Shown: positions 16,536-25,521 of the stretch, in pieces | How positions within the stretch are numbered: position 1 is the stretch's first letter | How the letters are laid out: each line of letters opens with the position of its first letter | NCBI GenBank assembly: GCA_045866215.1 | Contig: AP035880.1 | Span: 2,604,001-2,668,000 of the forward strand | Length of the DNA: 64,000 nt | Direction of reading: 5' to 3' | From: Croceivirga sp009797885 | Lineage (GTDB): Bacteria; Bacteroidota; Bacteroidia; Flavobacteriales; Flavobacteriaceae | Notes under the pieces: generated by a model | Database searches by the model: none | Seen by the model: the letters and a program-made list of their open reading frames with translations, nothing else | Told to the model about the DNA's origin: nothing | Position numbers and translations under genes: made by a program

Positions 16536-16681
16536 TTCCCCAAATGTAGGCCAAGGGTTTTTCCGAGGGAAAGCTTTTAGACGAAAGCCATTTTATTTGG
16601 TTGAAATACCATAAGGAAAACAATGGACTATAAAAGGTTAGGAAAAGGATCACAAAGCTTGAAGTTGGGATGACATAAAAT

Positions 16682-16752
16682 AAAAAAGGTGGAGATATCT
16701 CCACCTTTTTTGCCCCAAATCTTACCATGAACTTAACCTACTTATGCTATGG
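16682..16752 (-). ncRNA. Putative small RNA, tandem unit 3 of 3
   Basis: The 40-nt block (16752-16713) is followed by a perfect 30-bp palindrome (16711-16682) whose minus-strand end is TTTTTT, a strong intrinsic terminator. TAAATTAG (16766-16759) lies 6 nt upstream of the block and TTTTTG about 22 nt beyond. It is the unit nearest to purF, 97 nt after its stop, so the hairpin may also end purF transcripts. Together units 1-3 fill the 647-nt gene-free interval between sodA and purF. Confidence 0.62.
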
Positions 16753-16848
16753 CAATAGCTAATTTATAGGGACGTAAGAACTCATTGCCAAAAAGACGGT
16801 GAAGGGTCATTTTCATCGACAAAATACACTTTATGAACGATAAACTGT

Positions 16849-18747
16849 TTAGTAGGCGCGTTGATTCTTTCCCTCAAAAAAGTTGATGAAGGCACGGTTG
16901 ACCACCCTATTTCCGCCTGGGGTTGGATAGTTCCCGGTAAAGTACCAATCACCAAGATTTTTGGGACAGGCCTTATGCAGGCTTTCTATGGTTTGGTATA
17001 TAATTTTAACCTCGGCATTGATTTCCTTTGGACTTAATATCTCCGAAATCTTATCGGATATCTCCTGTGCCGTAAATGGTTCGTAAAGCTCTTGTACATA
17101 ATTGTGTACTTGAGCGTCCTTATGCTGCACCTGTGCCTTGCACTTTTGGTAGATTTGATGGATGGCCTCGCTGGTGCCCCTATCCTTGTGCAGGGCCAAA
17201 GCAGCCCTAAAGGCAACAAAGTCCTCTAATTTTGCCATGTCAATGCCGTAACAATCCGGATATCGAATCTGGGGAGCGGAGGAAACGACAACAATTTTCT
17301 TGGGGTTGAGACGATCCAACATCCTCAAAATACTTTTGTTCAAAGTGGTTCCCCGGACGATACTGTCATCGATGATGACCAAATTATCCGTTGGTTTTAC
17401 GGAACCATAAGAGATATCATAGACATGGGTGACCAAATCGTCCCGACTGCTATCCTGAGTTATAAAAGTGCGTAGTTTGGCATCTTTGATGGCCACTTTC
17501 TCTATTCTTGGCCTAACATCCAGAATTTTGTGCAGTTCTTCCTTGGTGATATTGGCACCCAGTTTTAAGATTTGGTCCTCCTTTTTTCTATTCAAATAGT
17601 TCTGTGCCTCTTTGATCATTCCCATAAAGGATGTCTCTGCCGTATTGGGAATATAGGAAAAGACGGTATTGGCCAAATCACCATCAATGGCTTTTAAGAT
17701 TTCGGGAAATACCAGTTTGCCCAAAAGTTTGCGTTCCCTGTAGATCTCCTTATCACTTCCCCTGGAAAAATAGATACGTTCAAAGGAACAGGCTTTTCGT
17801 TCTTTGGGCGGCAGCACTTCTTGGATATTGACGGTTCCATTTTTTTTAATGATCAGGGCATGACCGGGCTCCAATTCTTTGACATCTTCATATTTTACAT
17901 TGAAAACGGTCTGTATGGCCGGCCGTTCCGATGCTACCACAACAACTTCATCATCTTGATAATGATAACAAGGACGGATTCCCGAAGGATCCCTTAGCAT
18001 AAAGGCATCACCATGACCCATCATCCCGCCCATGGTGTAACCGCCATCCCAGTTTTTGGAGGATTTTTTCAGAATTTTGGCAATGTTCAGCCGTTCTGCG
18101 ATATGGGGCGAAGCTTCTTTTTTATTGAACCCTTCCTTTTTGATTTCCTTGTATAGTTTGGCCACGGCATCATCCAAAAAATGCCCGATCTTTTCCATAA
18201 CCGTAATGGTATCTGCCATTTCCTTGGGATGTTGTCCCAAATCCACCAAATTTCCGAAGAGCTCATCAACATTGGTCATGTTAAAATTGCCCGCTACAAT
18301 CAGGTTGCGGTGCATCCAATTGTTTTGACGAAGAAAGGGATGGACACTCTCTATACTGTTCTTGCCAAAAGTACCATAGCGAACGTGTCCTAGGAGCAGT
18401 TCACCAACATAGGGGATTTCTTTTTTCTGTAAGGCGACATTGTCCCAATACTGTGGATTTTGCGAGATGGTAGCATTTATTCGGTCATTGATCTGCTTAA
18501 AAATATCCTGTATGGGCTGTTGTGCTATAGATCGCACACGGCTTATGTATCGCTCCCCAGGGGCCATATCCAACTTAATACTGGCAAAGCCTGCACCATC
18601 CTGACCCCGATTGTGCTGCTTTTCCATCATTAAGTACATTTTGTTCACTCCGTAAAACGCAGTGCCGTACTTTTCCTTGTAGTATTCCAGCGGTTTCAAC
18701 AGGCGGATCAATGAGATGCCGCATTCGTGTTTTATTGGATCACTCAT
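16849..18747 (-). CDS. purF: Amidophosphoribosyltransferase, long form
   Basis: A 632-residue enzyme for the first committed step of purine synthesis, making phosphoribosylamine from PRPP and glutamine. The N-terminal glutamine amidotransferase nucleophile is C9 (KHECGISL), normally exposed by propeptide removal. RGQDGAGFASI and GHVRYGTFG support the class II fold. The PRPP loop is VIIDDSIVRGTTL near residue 437. The protein is well over 100 residues longer than E. coli PurF, with insertions and an extended C-terminus, a form I associate with Bacteroidota. It is 40 nt downstream of the PfkB gene, with a hairpin between them. Confidence 0.88.
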   Translation of the reverse strand: MSDPIKHECGISLIRLLKPLEYYKEKYGTAFYGVNKMYLMMEKQHNRGQDGAGFASIKLDMAPGERYISRVRSIAQQPIQDIFKQINDRINATISQNPQYWDNVALQKKEIPYVGELLLGHVRYGTFGKNSIESVHPFLRQNNWMHRNLIVAGNFNMTNVDELFGNLVDLGQHPKEMADTITVMEKIGHFLDDAVAKLYKEIKKEGFNKKEASPHIAERLNIAKILKKSSKNWDGGYTMGGMMGHGDAFMLRDPSGIRPCYHYQDDEVVVVASERPAIQTVFNVKYEDVKELEPGHALIIKKNGTVNIQEVLPPKERKACSFERIYFSRGSDKEIYRERKLLGKLVFPEILKAIDGDLANTVFSYIPNTAETSFMGMIKEAQNYLNRKKEDQILKLGANITKEELHKILDVRPRIEKVAIKDAKLRTFITQDSSRDDLVTHVYDISYGSVKPTDNLVIIDDSIVRGTTLNKSILRMLDRLNPKKIVVVSSAPQIRYPDCYGIDMAKLEDFVAFRAALALHKDRGTSEAIHQIYQKCKAQVQHKDAQVHNYVQELYEPFTAQEISDKISEILSPKEINAEVKIIYQTIESLHKACPKNLGDWYFTGNYPTPGGNRVVNRAFINFFEGKNQRAY

Positions 18748-18764
18748 CCTCTAAAAAGTAAAAC

Positions 18765-18781
18765 GCCCTGATGTACAGGGC
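18765..18781 (-). terminator. Hairpin between pfkB-type gene and purF, possible attenuator
   Basis: On the minus strand GCCCTG/CAGGGC with a 5-nt loop is followed by GTTTTACTTTTT. It sits 6 nt after the kinase stop and 17 nt before the purF ATG, so it could reduce read-through into purF. The T-tract is interrupted. Confidence 0.4.
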
Positions 18782-18787
18782 ATGCAT

Positions 18788-19714
18788 TTATTCTATTTCT
18801 ATATTGAACTGGGTCAATTCCTTAAATTGTTCCAGCCTTCTTTGCACTTCGGGAAACGTAAGGTCCACCATGCGTTCGGTACCAAATCTTTCTACACAGA
18901 ATGAGGCCAAATTGGAACCGTGGATTACCGCATTTTTTAGGTTTTCAAACGAAACATTCTTGGTCGAGGCCAAATATCCTGCAAATCCACCGGCAAAAGT
19001 ATCCCCTGCTCCGGTGGGATCAAAAACTTCTTCCAAAGGTAGTGCCGGGGCAAAAAATATTTTTTTCTTGTGGAAAAGCAGGGCACCGTGCTCCCCTTTT
19101 TTGATGACCACAAATTTTGGGCCCATTTCCTCAATTTTTTCGGCGGCCCTTACCAAGGAATATTCTTGGGTCAACTGTCTTGCTTCTTCGTCGTTTAAAG
19201 TGATAACGTCAACTTGCTGTATCACTTTCAAGAGATCGTTCCAAGTATGGTCCATCCAGTAGTTCATGGTGTCCAAAATGATAAGTTTTGGTCGTGAACT
19301 TACTTGATTGATTACACTTAATTGAATGTTGGGGTGCAGATTGCCCAGCATGACCACATCGGCATCTTTAAAACTGTCCGGGACCTTTGGGTCAAAGTCC
19401 GCCAATGTGTTCAATTCCGTGATCAGCGTATCCCTTGTATTCAAATCGTTGTGGTATTTTCCACTCCAAAAAAAGGTTTTGCCCCCCTTAACAATTTCCA
19501 CCCCGGAAAGGTCTATATTTCGTTGACTGAGCAAATCCAGGTATTCTTGGTTAAAGTCATCTCCAACGATGGAGACAATGGCAGATTCCACATTAAATTG
19601 GGCTGCGGCCAATCCTATAAAGGTACCTGCACCACCCAAAATTTTATCCGTTTTTCCAAAAGGGGATTCAATGGCATCAAAGGCAAGGGTGCCCACGATC
19701 AACAATTTGCCCAT
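18788..19714 (-). CDS. PfkB-family carbohydrate/nucleoside kinase
   Basis: A 308-residue ribokinase-family ATP-dependent kinase. The anion-hole signature DPTGAGDTFAGGF with its catalytic Asp is near residue 240, and the N-terminal GTLAFDAIESPFG and GGAGTFIGLAAAQF regions bind the substrate. The substrate is not determinable; the neighbourhood with purF suggests a nucleoside or ribose derivative, as inference only. I start at ATG 19714 (MGKLLIVG). A TTG at 19735 would also be in frame but lies inside a perfect -7 promoter box, so it cannot be translated from that promoter. Confidence 0.85.
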   Translation of the reverse strand: MGKLLIVGTLAFDAIESPFGKTDKILGGAGTFIGLAAAQFNVESAIVSIVGDDFNQEYLDLLSQRNIDLSGVEIVKGGKTFFWSGKYHNDLNTRDTLITELNTLADFDPKVPDSFKDADVVMLGNLHPNIQLSVINQVSSRPKLIILDTMNYWMDHTWNDLLKVIQQVDVITLNDEEARQLTQEYSLVRAAEKIEEMGPKFVVIKKGEHGALLFHKKKIFFAPALPLEEVFDPTGAGDTFAGGFAGYLASTKNVSFENLKNAVIHGSNLASFCVERFGTERMVDLTFPEVQRRLEQFKELTQFNIEIE

Positions 19715-19732
19715 CCAATTCGAATTTTGCTG

Positions 19733-19761
19733 CAAATATACTTTTATTTAAAGACTCACAA
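19733..19761 (-). promoter_or_regulatory. Promoter of the PfkB-purF operon
   Basis: On the minus strand TATATTTG (19740-19733) is a perfect TAnnTTTG -7 box, with TTG (19761-19759) 18 nt upstream. Transcription should begin only about a dozen nucleotides before the ATG at 19714. Confidence 0.75.
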
Positions 19762-19800
19762 GGGGTTATAATTCCATCTGTAAGAAAGCAAAAGGCAAAG

Positions 19801-19814
19801 GGGCATCTCTGCCC
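19801..19814 (-). terminator. Weak hairpin downstream of the LytTR regulator
   Basis: GGGCA/TGCCC with a GAGA loop is followed on the minus strand by CTTTGCCTTTTGCTTTC. It is the only stem-loop of note in the 101-nt gap between the regulator stop and the next promoter. The stem is short and the tail mixed. Confidence 0.3.
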
Positions 19815-19862
19815 TATTGGTCATTGTCCCCTTAATGTCCGATTTAGCGGGCCATAGGGACA

Positions 19863-20567
19863 CTATTTAAGGACACGTCCCAAAAAACCATCTTTATAGG
19901 CACGGCCTATGGGTAATTTTTGTCCCCCCGGTAAGCATACTTGGTTGCCTACTATCTTCTCGATTTTTTTTAGATTGACGATATGTGATCTATGAATACG
20001 ATAAAACCTGTTCTTTGGGAGGGTCTCCGTCCATGAGCGGAGCGGCTCGCTTGAGATATATTTCTTGTTGGCCGTTATGATTTCGGTATAATCCGAATCC
20101 GAACTGATGTGATAAATATCATCTATGGCAATTTTTATATGCGCATAGCCCGACTTAATGTAAATCTCCGTTTTGGATGGGGGGTCGTCAATTTCTTTAT
20201 GTTCAGGAGGTAAAACTACATTGCGTTGCGATACTTTTGAAACCGCCTTGACAAAACGTTGAAAGGAAAAAGGCTTTAGAAGATAATCCACAACGTTAAA
20301 TTCATAACTCTCCAAAGCATATTCAGAAAAGGCAGTGGTCAAGATGATACTGGGTGGATTGGGAACGGTTTTCAGGAAATCCATACCCGAAAGTTTGGGC
20401 AGGTGAATGTCCAGAAAGACAATGTCCACAGGTTCGGTTTTTAAATATTCCATAGCCCGTATGGCATCCGAAAAAGTTGCCTTTAATGATAATGAGCCCA
20501 TTTCCCCAATATATTTTTTTAGGATGCGCTGCGCTGGTGGTTGATCTTCTACAATAATACAGTTCAT
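19863..20567 (-). CDS. LytTR-family two-component response regulator
   Basis: A 234-residue regulator with an N-terminal receiver domain and a C-terminal LytTR DNA-binding domain. The phosphoacceptor is D53 (IVFLDIHLP), with the acidic pair E7/D8 at the start. The LytTR signature FYRIHRSHIVNLKKIEKI is near residue 198. It overlaps the sensor kinase gene by 4 nt, so the two are translated together. The divergent TonB-dependent receptor at 21780 is a likely target. Confidence 0.92.
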   Translation of the reverse strand: MNCIIVEDQPPAQRILKKYIGEMGSLSLKATFSDAIRAMEYLKTEPVDIVFLDIHLPKLSGMDFLKTVPNPPSIILTTAFSEYALESYEFNVVDYLLKPFSFQRFVKAVSKVSQRNVVLPPEHKEIDDPPSKTEIYIKSGYAHIKIAIDDIYHISSDSDYTEIITANKKYISSEPLRSWTETLPKNRFYRIHRSHIVNLKKIEKIVGNQVCLPGGQKLPIGRAYKDGFLGRVLK

Positions 20568-21574
20568 GAACCGTGGTTTTTTTCCAAGGCGATGGACAAA
20601 CGAACTTGGTACCTGTTGCGGTCTTCTTTAATCTGGAGATGGTGCTTTTCCGGATAGAGCAAGTGTAACCGTTTTTGAACATTTTTGAGTCCAATTCCGG
20701 TAGTAACCGCCTCAAGTTCCTGAGCGGGGGCATAGTTATTGGTGCAGTTAAAAAGCAGTACATTCCCTTTCATTTTTATGCCCACGGCAATCTCAATATT
20801 CTCGGTCTGCCCAGCTTGACTGTGCTTAAATGCATTTTCAATGAACACAATCAAGATCAAAGGGGCAATCCTGTACCCATTTCCAATGTCCTGTATATCG
20901 AACACCACATGGCCCCTGTTTTCAATCTGTAACTTGTTCAACTTAATAAAGTTATGTAGCTGGTCGATCTCCTTTTCAAGCGGAACGAACCTTTCTTTGC
21001 ATTCATAGAGCATGTAGCGCAATAATCCACTCAGCTCCAAGATGATTTCGGGGGTTTTGTGGGAACCTTCCAATGCGTAAGAATATAGGTTGTTGAGATT
21101 GTTGAACAAAAAGTGGGGATTGATCTGCGATCTTAGAAATTGAAGCTCGCTTTCCTGAACGCTACTTTTTAAGGCTTCTATCTGTTGTTGTTTTTGTAAG
21201 GCATCCCACCCAAACTTAAAACCGCAGAGAATAGTAATGATCGGGAGTACATCCAAAAGTGAATAAAATACTCCGGGAAACCCTTGTGCCCGTTTGGTGC
21301 CCGCAAAGAAAATTTGTTCCAACACCAATTCTTCCAGTAAGATGATGATGGTGATGACCACGGCCACATAACCAAAAAAGTGCCAGTATTTTTTAGGATA
21401 TAAAAAACGGGGCATTAACCAAAACCCTATTACGGCCGCGGCTAGGGCATAGGTCAAAAAAAACGCCACATTGTACCACTGGAACCCCGGCTCTTCACTG
21501 TCAAATGAGTAAAACAGGAAAACTATGACCAAGAGCACCAATTGAAAAACAAGTTCCTTTTTTGAAATGGACAT
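20564..21574 (-). CDS. LytS-like sensor histidine kinase
   Basis: A 336-residue membrane sensor with four hydrophobic segments (about 8-22, 34-56, 63-90, 102-118), a short coiled coil, and a His_kinase (PF06580-type) domain. The phosphorylated histidine is H154 in QINPHFLFNNLNNL. A HATPase region follows with APLILIVFIENAFKHS and the glycine-rich GIGLKNVQKRL. There is no periplasmic sensing domain, so the signal may be membrane-derived. It is paired with the LytTR regulator and divergent from the TonB-dependent receptor. Confidence 0.9.
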   Translation of the reverse strand: MSISKKELVFQLVLLVIVFLFYSFDSEEPGFQWYNVAFFLTYALAAAVIGFWLMPRFLYPKKYWHFFGYVAVVITIIILLEELVLEQIFFAGTKRAQGFPGVFYSLLDVLPIITILCGFKFGWDALQKQQQIEALKSSVQESELQFLRSQINPHFLFNNLNNLYSYALEGSHKTPEIILELSGLLRYMLYECKERFVPLEKEIDQLHNFIKLNKLQIENRGHVVFDIQDIGNGYRIAPLILIVFIENAFKHSQAGQTENIEIAVGIKMKGNVLLFNCTNNYAPAQELEAVTTGIGLKNVQKRLHLLYPEKHHLQIKEDRNRYQVRLSIALEKNHGS

Positions 21575-21632
21575 AATTGAATGGTTTCCGCCATAAAAGT
21601 ACCTCTACCAAGGTAGCAAAAGAAAAGATATG

Positions 21633-21722
21633 CCGTGAACGACAGTTTTAAGGTCTTGAACCACAAAAGCCACACGATCTTGCCATTGCTGTTGTTTGGG
21701 GCAAAACGTGCGTCGTTCACGG
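21633..21722. promoter_or_regulatory. Perfect 11-bp inverted repeat in the LytS / receptor intergenic region
   Basis: CCGTGAACGAC (21633-21643) and GTCGTTCACGG (21712-21722) are exact inverse complements 68 nt apart in the 205-nt divergent region. They may be paired operator sites or the base of a long stem. They do not fit the direct-repeat consensus described for several LytTR regulators. Confidence 0.4.
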
Positions 21723-21779
21723 AAAATAGTTCAACTTTTCAGGGGGCTTTAAGAGTTTTGGTAAAAATTCAAAAACCTT

Positions 21780-24179
21780 ATGGAGCCCATTGCACCAAGA
21801 ACAACGTGTGTATTGTTTATCATGGCGCTGGTAGTGTTTTGCCTTTTTAGTACCAAGGCCACTGCACAAAAGGGGAACGTGATCTACACGGGAAAAATCG
21901 TTGAAAAAGGCTCTGGCCAACCGGTCGCCTATGCAACCGTAATGATCGGTGATTTGTCCACACAGCAGGCCATTACGGGTGTTACCACCTTGGAAGATGG
22001 CACCTTCTCTTTGGAAACAAATACGGGTGACCATTATATTGAAATAAGTTTTATCGGTTTTGAAAAATTGGTATTGGAACCTCCTGCACCGCAAAATGGG
22101 ATTGTGGATTTAGGTACCGTGGAAATGTCCGAGGATGCCCAGCAATTGAAAGAAGTGGTGGTCGAAGGGGAAGTGTCCCAAACCGTGTTTAAGTTGGATA
22201 AAAGGGTGTTCAACGTGGGAAAGGACCTTAGCAGTACAGGGGCCAGTGCACTTGAGGTATTGAACAATGTCCCTTCGGTGAATGTAAGTATCGAAGGACA
22301 GATCAGCCTTAGGGGCAGTCAGGGGGTGCAAGTGCTCATCAATGGCAAACCCTCCATACTCACCAGTGATGAGAACAATGCTCTGGGCACGATTACGGCA
22401 AACATGATAGACCGGGTGGAGGTCATCACCAATCCCTCTGCAAAATATGACGCCGAGGGTACTTCGGGCATCATTAACATTGTCATCAAAAAAGAGGAAA
22501 AGCGAGGGTTTAATGGGTCTGTTTCAGTAAATACTGGTGTGCCGGACAACCACAGTGTGGGGATAAGCCTTAACCGTAGGACGGAGAAATTCAATCTGTT
22601 CAGTCAGTTGGGGACCGGCTATCGCGAATTGCCCAATGAAATTACGATACGCAATACGGATTTGACCACGGGGACCACCATTTTATCCAATGGGGAAGAG
22701 TTCCGTAACGAGACCTTTTACAATTTTATCCTGGGCACGGATTATTATTTCAGTCCAAGTAGTGTACTCACCCTATCCGGAAATTTTGCCCTTGAAATCG
22801 AGGATCAGCCCTCTGCCACCAATTTTGCGGCGTTGGACAATTCTGGGAACTTCACCTCGGAATGGGAACGTACCGAAGTGACCGATGCCAGAAACCCCAA
22901 ATTTCAATATGAACTGCAATACAAAAAGGATTTTGAGGACCATGAGGACCATGATATTCTTTTTAGTGCATTGGGGAACTTTTTTGGAAAGGATCAAAGC
23001 TCGGAATTTGAAGATGTTACCCTTGCTGGTGAGAACAGGGATGCCGATCAAAACACACGTACCAATTTTCAAGAATCCGTTTTCACCTTTAAATTGGATT
23101 ACACCAAACCGTTCTCCGATAAATTTTCCATTGAGACGGGGGCACAGTATATTCTTAATGACGTCAGTAATGATTTTGAGGTACAGAATTTTGAGAACGG
23201 AGAGTTTGTTACCGATACAGGACTTACCAACATCTTTGAGTTTGCCCAAAATGTGTTGGGCGTTTATGGAACGGCAGCTTATGAAGGAAAAAAATGGGGT
23301 ATAAAAGCAGGTATGCGTTTGGAAAATACGGATGTTGGAACTTTTTTGGTGAACACTGCGGAAACAAACGATCAAAACTACACCAATCTCTTCCCCAGTA
23401 TGCATACTTCCTACAAATTTTCGGAAAAGGTGTCCCTGCAGGCAGGGTATTCCAAAAGAATCTACAGGCCAAGGTTATGGGACCTAAACCCGTTTTTTAA
23501 TATCCGGAACAACTTTAATATTAGACAGGGAAACCCCAATCTGCTTCCCGAGTTTACGGACTCCTATGAGGTAACCGGCATTTTCCTCATTGGAAAGACT
23601 TCGTTGAACCTGGGAGTATATCATAGGTATACAACGGACATCATTGAGCGGATTTCCATTTTTGAAAACAACGTGAATGTTACCCGGCCAGAAAACATTG
23701 GTACCAATAATGCATGGGGAGTGGAATTGAATACGAAATACAGCCCGGTGAACTGGCTTACCCTTAATATGGACGTCAACTACAATACCTTCGCCCGAAG
23801 CGGTTCCCTTGAGGATACACTTTTTGATTTTAGTGCTGAACAGTGGTCGTCAAAACTATTGGCAAAAGTAAAATTGCCTCTGGGAATCGACTTTGAAGCC
23901 ACGGGAAATTATCGGTCCGCTTATCAAACCGTTCAGGGAGAAATCAATGCCATCGCCTTTTTGGATTTTGGAATTAGAAAAAAGATGATGAAAGGAAAAG
24001 GCGTGCTTAACCTAAGCGTTCGCGACGCATTTGCTTCCCGCATTCGTGAAAACCAAATTTCACAGGACAGTTTTGAACTGTTCAACCGAAGTTTCAGGGC
24101 AAGGTTCGTGGCCTTTGGATTTAGTTATGGATTTGGAAAAGGAGGGACCATGCAATATTCCGGGGCAAAGCGAATGTGA
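21780..24179 (+). CDS. TonB-dependent receptor-like outer-membrane beta-barrel protein
   Basis: A 799-residue outer-membrane protein with a signal peptide (about 1-30, ending STKATAQ) and a carboxypeptidase-regulatory-like domain (about 38-115). A TonB plug domain (about 125-235, with SLRGSQGVQVLINGKPS and ERVEVITNPSAKYDAEG-type motifs) and a beta-barrel of the OMP_b-brl_3 kind follow. A SusD partner is absent, so glycan import through a Sus system is unlikely. The ligand is unknown. It is divergent from the LytS/LytTR pair, which may regulate it. The ATG at 21780 is well placed for the signal peptide. Confidence 0.87.
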   Translation: MEPIAPRTTCVLFIMALVVFCLFSTKATAQKGNVIYTGKIVEKGSGQPVAYATVMIGDLSTQQAITGVTTLEDGTFSLETNTGDHYIEISFIGFEKLVLEPPAPQNGIVDLGTVEMSEDAQQLKEVVVEGEVSQTVFKLDKRVFNVGKDLSSTGASALEVLNNVPSVNVSIEGQISLRGSQGVQVLINGKPSILTSDENNALGTITANMIDRVEVITNPSAKYDAEGTSGIINIVIKKEEKRGFNGSVSVNTGVPDNHSVGISLNRRTEKFNLFSQLGTGYRELPNEITIRNTDLTTGTTILSNGEEFRNETFYNFILGTDYYFSPSSVLTLSGNFALEIEDQPSATNFAALDNSGNFTSEWERTEVTDARNPKFQYELQYKKDFEDHEDHDILFSALGNFFGKDQSSEFEDVTLAGENRDADQNTRTNFQESVFTFKLDYTKPFSDKFSIETGAQYILNDVSNDFEVQNFENGEFVTDTGLTNIFEFAQNVLGVYGTAAYEGKKWGIKAGMRLENTDVGTFLVNTAETNDQNYTNLFPSMHTSYKFSEKVSLQAGYSKRIYRPRLWDLNPFFNIRNNFNIRQGNPNLLPEFTDSYEVTGIFLIGKTSLNLGVYHRYTTDIIERISIFENNVNVTRPENIGTNNAWGVELNTKYSPVNWLTLNMDVNYNTFARSGSLEDTLFDFSAEQWSSKLLAKVKLPLGIDFEATGNYRSAYQTVQGEINAIAFLDFGIRKKMMKGKGVLNLSVRDAFASRIRENQISQDSFELFNRSFRARFVAFGFSYGFGKGGTMQYSGAKRM

Positions 24180-24181
24180 TG

Positions 24182-24817
24182 TCATTTTCTTCCAAAGTCC
24201 GCAGGGATTTCCCCCCAGGCCTTGGTTTCCCACTTCACGATCGGGGTATTGTAGCGATTGCTTTTAAGCCAGTTTTCCGCGCGTTCTATAAGTTCGAAAA
24301 TAGGTTTGTTCCGGGCAGTTTTTTCAAGTTTGGTATTGCATTTCTTTTTCCGCACCCAACTCATCGCGGTCCTGGAATCGGAATAGATTACCCGGTCACT
24401 CTTTTTTTGTTTTAAAAAGGCCAATCCATGGACAATGGCCAGAAACTCCCCAATATTGTTGGTGCCTTCCTCAAAAGGGCCTTGCCTGAAGAGCACTTTT
24501 TTTGTTTTGGTATCAACGCCCTGGTATTCCATTTTTCCTGGATTGCCGCTGGATGCGGCATCTACGGAGATGGAATGGAAATTTGGCTCTCCATATTTTA
24601 ATTTTTCTTCAGGACTGAGTTCGTCCCTTCCATTTTTTTTGCCTTTGTAATCCAAATAATTTCCATTGTACGCCCTTTTTGCTTCCTTAAAACTGCCAAA
24701 GGCCTTGTACTGTGCTCCCTTTATCCCCTTTATTTGGGCTTGACAATCATCCCAGGATTCATAAATTCCGGGCCTTTTGCCTTTCCAAACCACATAAAAT
24801 TTCGGTTTTTTAGCCAT
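24182..24817 (-). CDS. rnhA: Ribonuclease HI with N-terminal caulimovirus-viroplasmin-type domain
   Basis: A 211-residue enzyme cleaving RNA in RNA-DNA hybrids. An N-terminal hybrid-binding (viroplasmin-like) domain spans about residues 5-48 (KFYVVWKGKRPGIYESW...KAFGSF), as in eukaryotic RNase H1. A divergent RNase H fold follows, with the Asp of SVDAASSGNPG, the Glu of NNIGEFLAIV and the Asp of IYSDSRTAM as metal ligands. It overlaps the upstream purN gene by 8 nt and converges with the receptor gene. Confidence 0.88.
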   Translation of the reverse strand: MAKKPKFYVVWKGKRPGIYESWDDCQAQIKGIKGAQYKAFGSFKEAKRAYNGNYLDYKGKKNGRDELSPEEKLKYGEPNFHSISVDAASSGNPGKMEYQGVDTKTKKVLFRQGPFEEGTNNIGEFLAIVHGLAFLKQKKSDRVIYSDSRTAMSWVRKKKCNTKLEKTARNKPIFELIERAENWLKSNRYNTPIVKWETKAWGEIPADFGRK

Positions 24818-25382
24818 TTTTCAATAACAGTTTTTCTATCACTTTTGGAAAATGTTCATATTCCAAAGTATGGACTTTTTGGGCAATGGCCTCAAAGCTG
24901 TCTTCTTCGCTCAACACTGTCCTTTCCTGAAAGATAATGGCGCCCTCGTCATAGTGCTCGTTCACATAGTGGATGGTGATTCCGGTTTCTTTCTCCCTAT
25001 TTTCCTTAACTGCCTTGTGCACATTGGACCCATACATTCCCTTTCCTCCGTATTTGGGCAATAGGGCAGGGTGTATGTTGATGATTTTATCCGGAAATGC
25101 AGTGACCAGGTCTTTTGGGATTTTCCAGAGGAACCCGGCCAACACAATCAAGTCCGGTTTTAGGGATTTCAATACGTTAAGAACGGTATTGGACCTGGAA
25201 AAAGCAGCGCGGTTAAAGTACAATAGGGGAATTTCCAGTCGTTTAGACCGTTCAATAACATGCGCTTCCGTATTGTTGGTAAGTATGCAAGCAACCTTAA
25301 TACCAGCATTGTTCTTAAAGTACTGCACAATGTTTTCCACATTGGAACCCGAACCCGAGGCAAACAGGACAATTTCCTTCAT
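24810..25382 (-). CDS. purN: Phosphoribosylglycinamide formyltransferase
   Basis: A 190-residue enzyme transferring a formyl group from 10-formyltetrahydrofolate to GAR in purine synthesis. Typical segments are the phosphate loop FASGSGSNVENI near residue 6, LAGFLWKIP near 83, and the catalytic INIHPALLPKYGGKGMYG near 103-120, with TIHYVNEHYDEGAII after it. I start at ATG 25382. A TTG at 25406 falls inside the TACTTTTG box (25411-25404), a perfect -7 element, so it is unlikely to be used. It overlaps the RNase H gene by 8 nt. Confidence 0.92.
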   Translation of the reverse strand: MKEIVLFASGSGSNVENIVQYFKNNAGIKVACILTNNTEAHVIERSKRLEIPLLYFNRAAFSRSNTVLNVLKSLKPDLIVLAGFLWKIPKDLVTAFPDKIINIHPALLPKYGGKGMYGSNVHKAVKENREKETGITIHYVNEHYDEGAIIFQERTVLSEEDSFEAIAQKVHTLEYEHFPKVIEKLLLKNG

Positions 25383-25521
25383 TTCATACGAATTGGTAGG
25401 TCGCAAAAGTAATCGGATGGCCGTTAAGACCGTAATTTACAGCACATTTTATCGACAAATGGTGTATTTGATCCAAAGTTTTTTATTTTTGCGCACGTTT
25501 AAATTTAAAAACCAATAAACT

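Noticed and set aside
16525..16728. Peptide starting MVRFG encoded by the repeated block
   Set aside because: The frame runs through a terminator hairpin and only five codons are shared by the three copies; the remainder is unrelated.
16283..16752. CRISPR-like repeat array
   Set aside because: Only three copies, 183 and 217 nt apart, each tied to a terminator hairpin; no cas genes nearby.
19715..19735. Upstream TTG start of the PfkB gene
   Set aside because: The codon is part of the -7 box TATATTTG, so it is not transcribed from that promoter.
25383..25406. Upstream TTG start of purN
   Set aside because: It overlaps the -7 box TACTTTTG; ATG 25382 begins the conserved EIVLFASGSGSN region directly.
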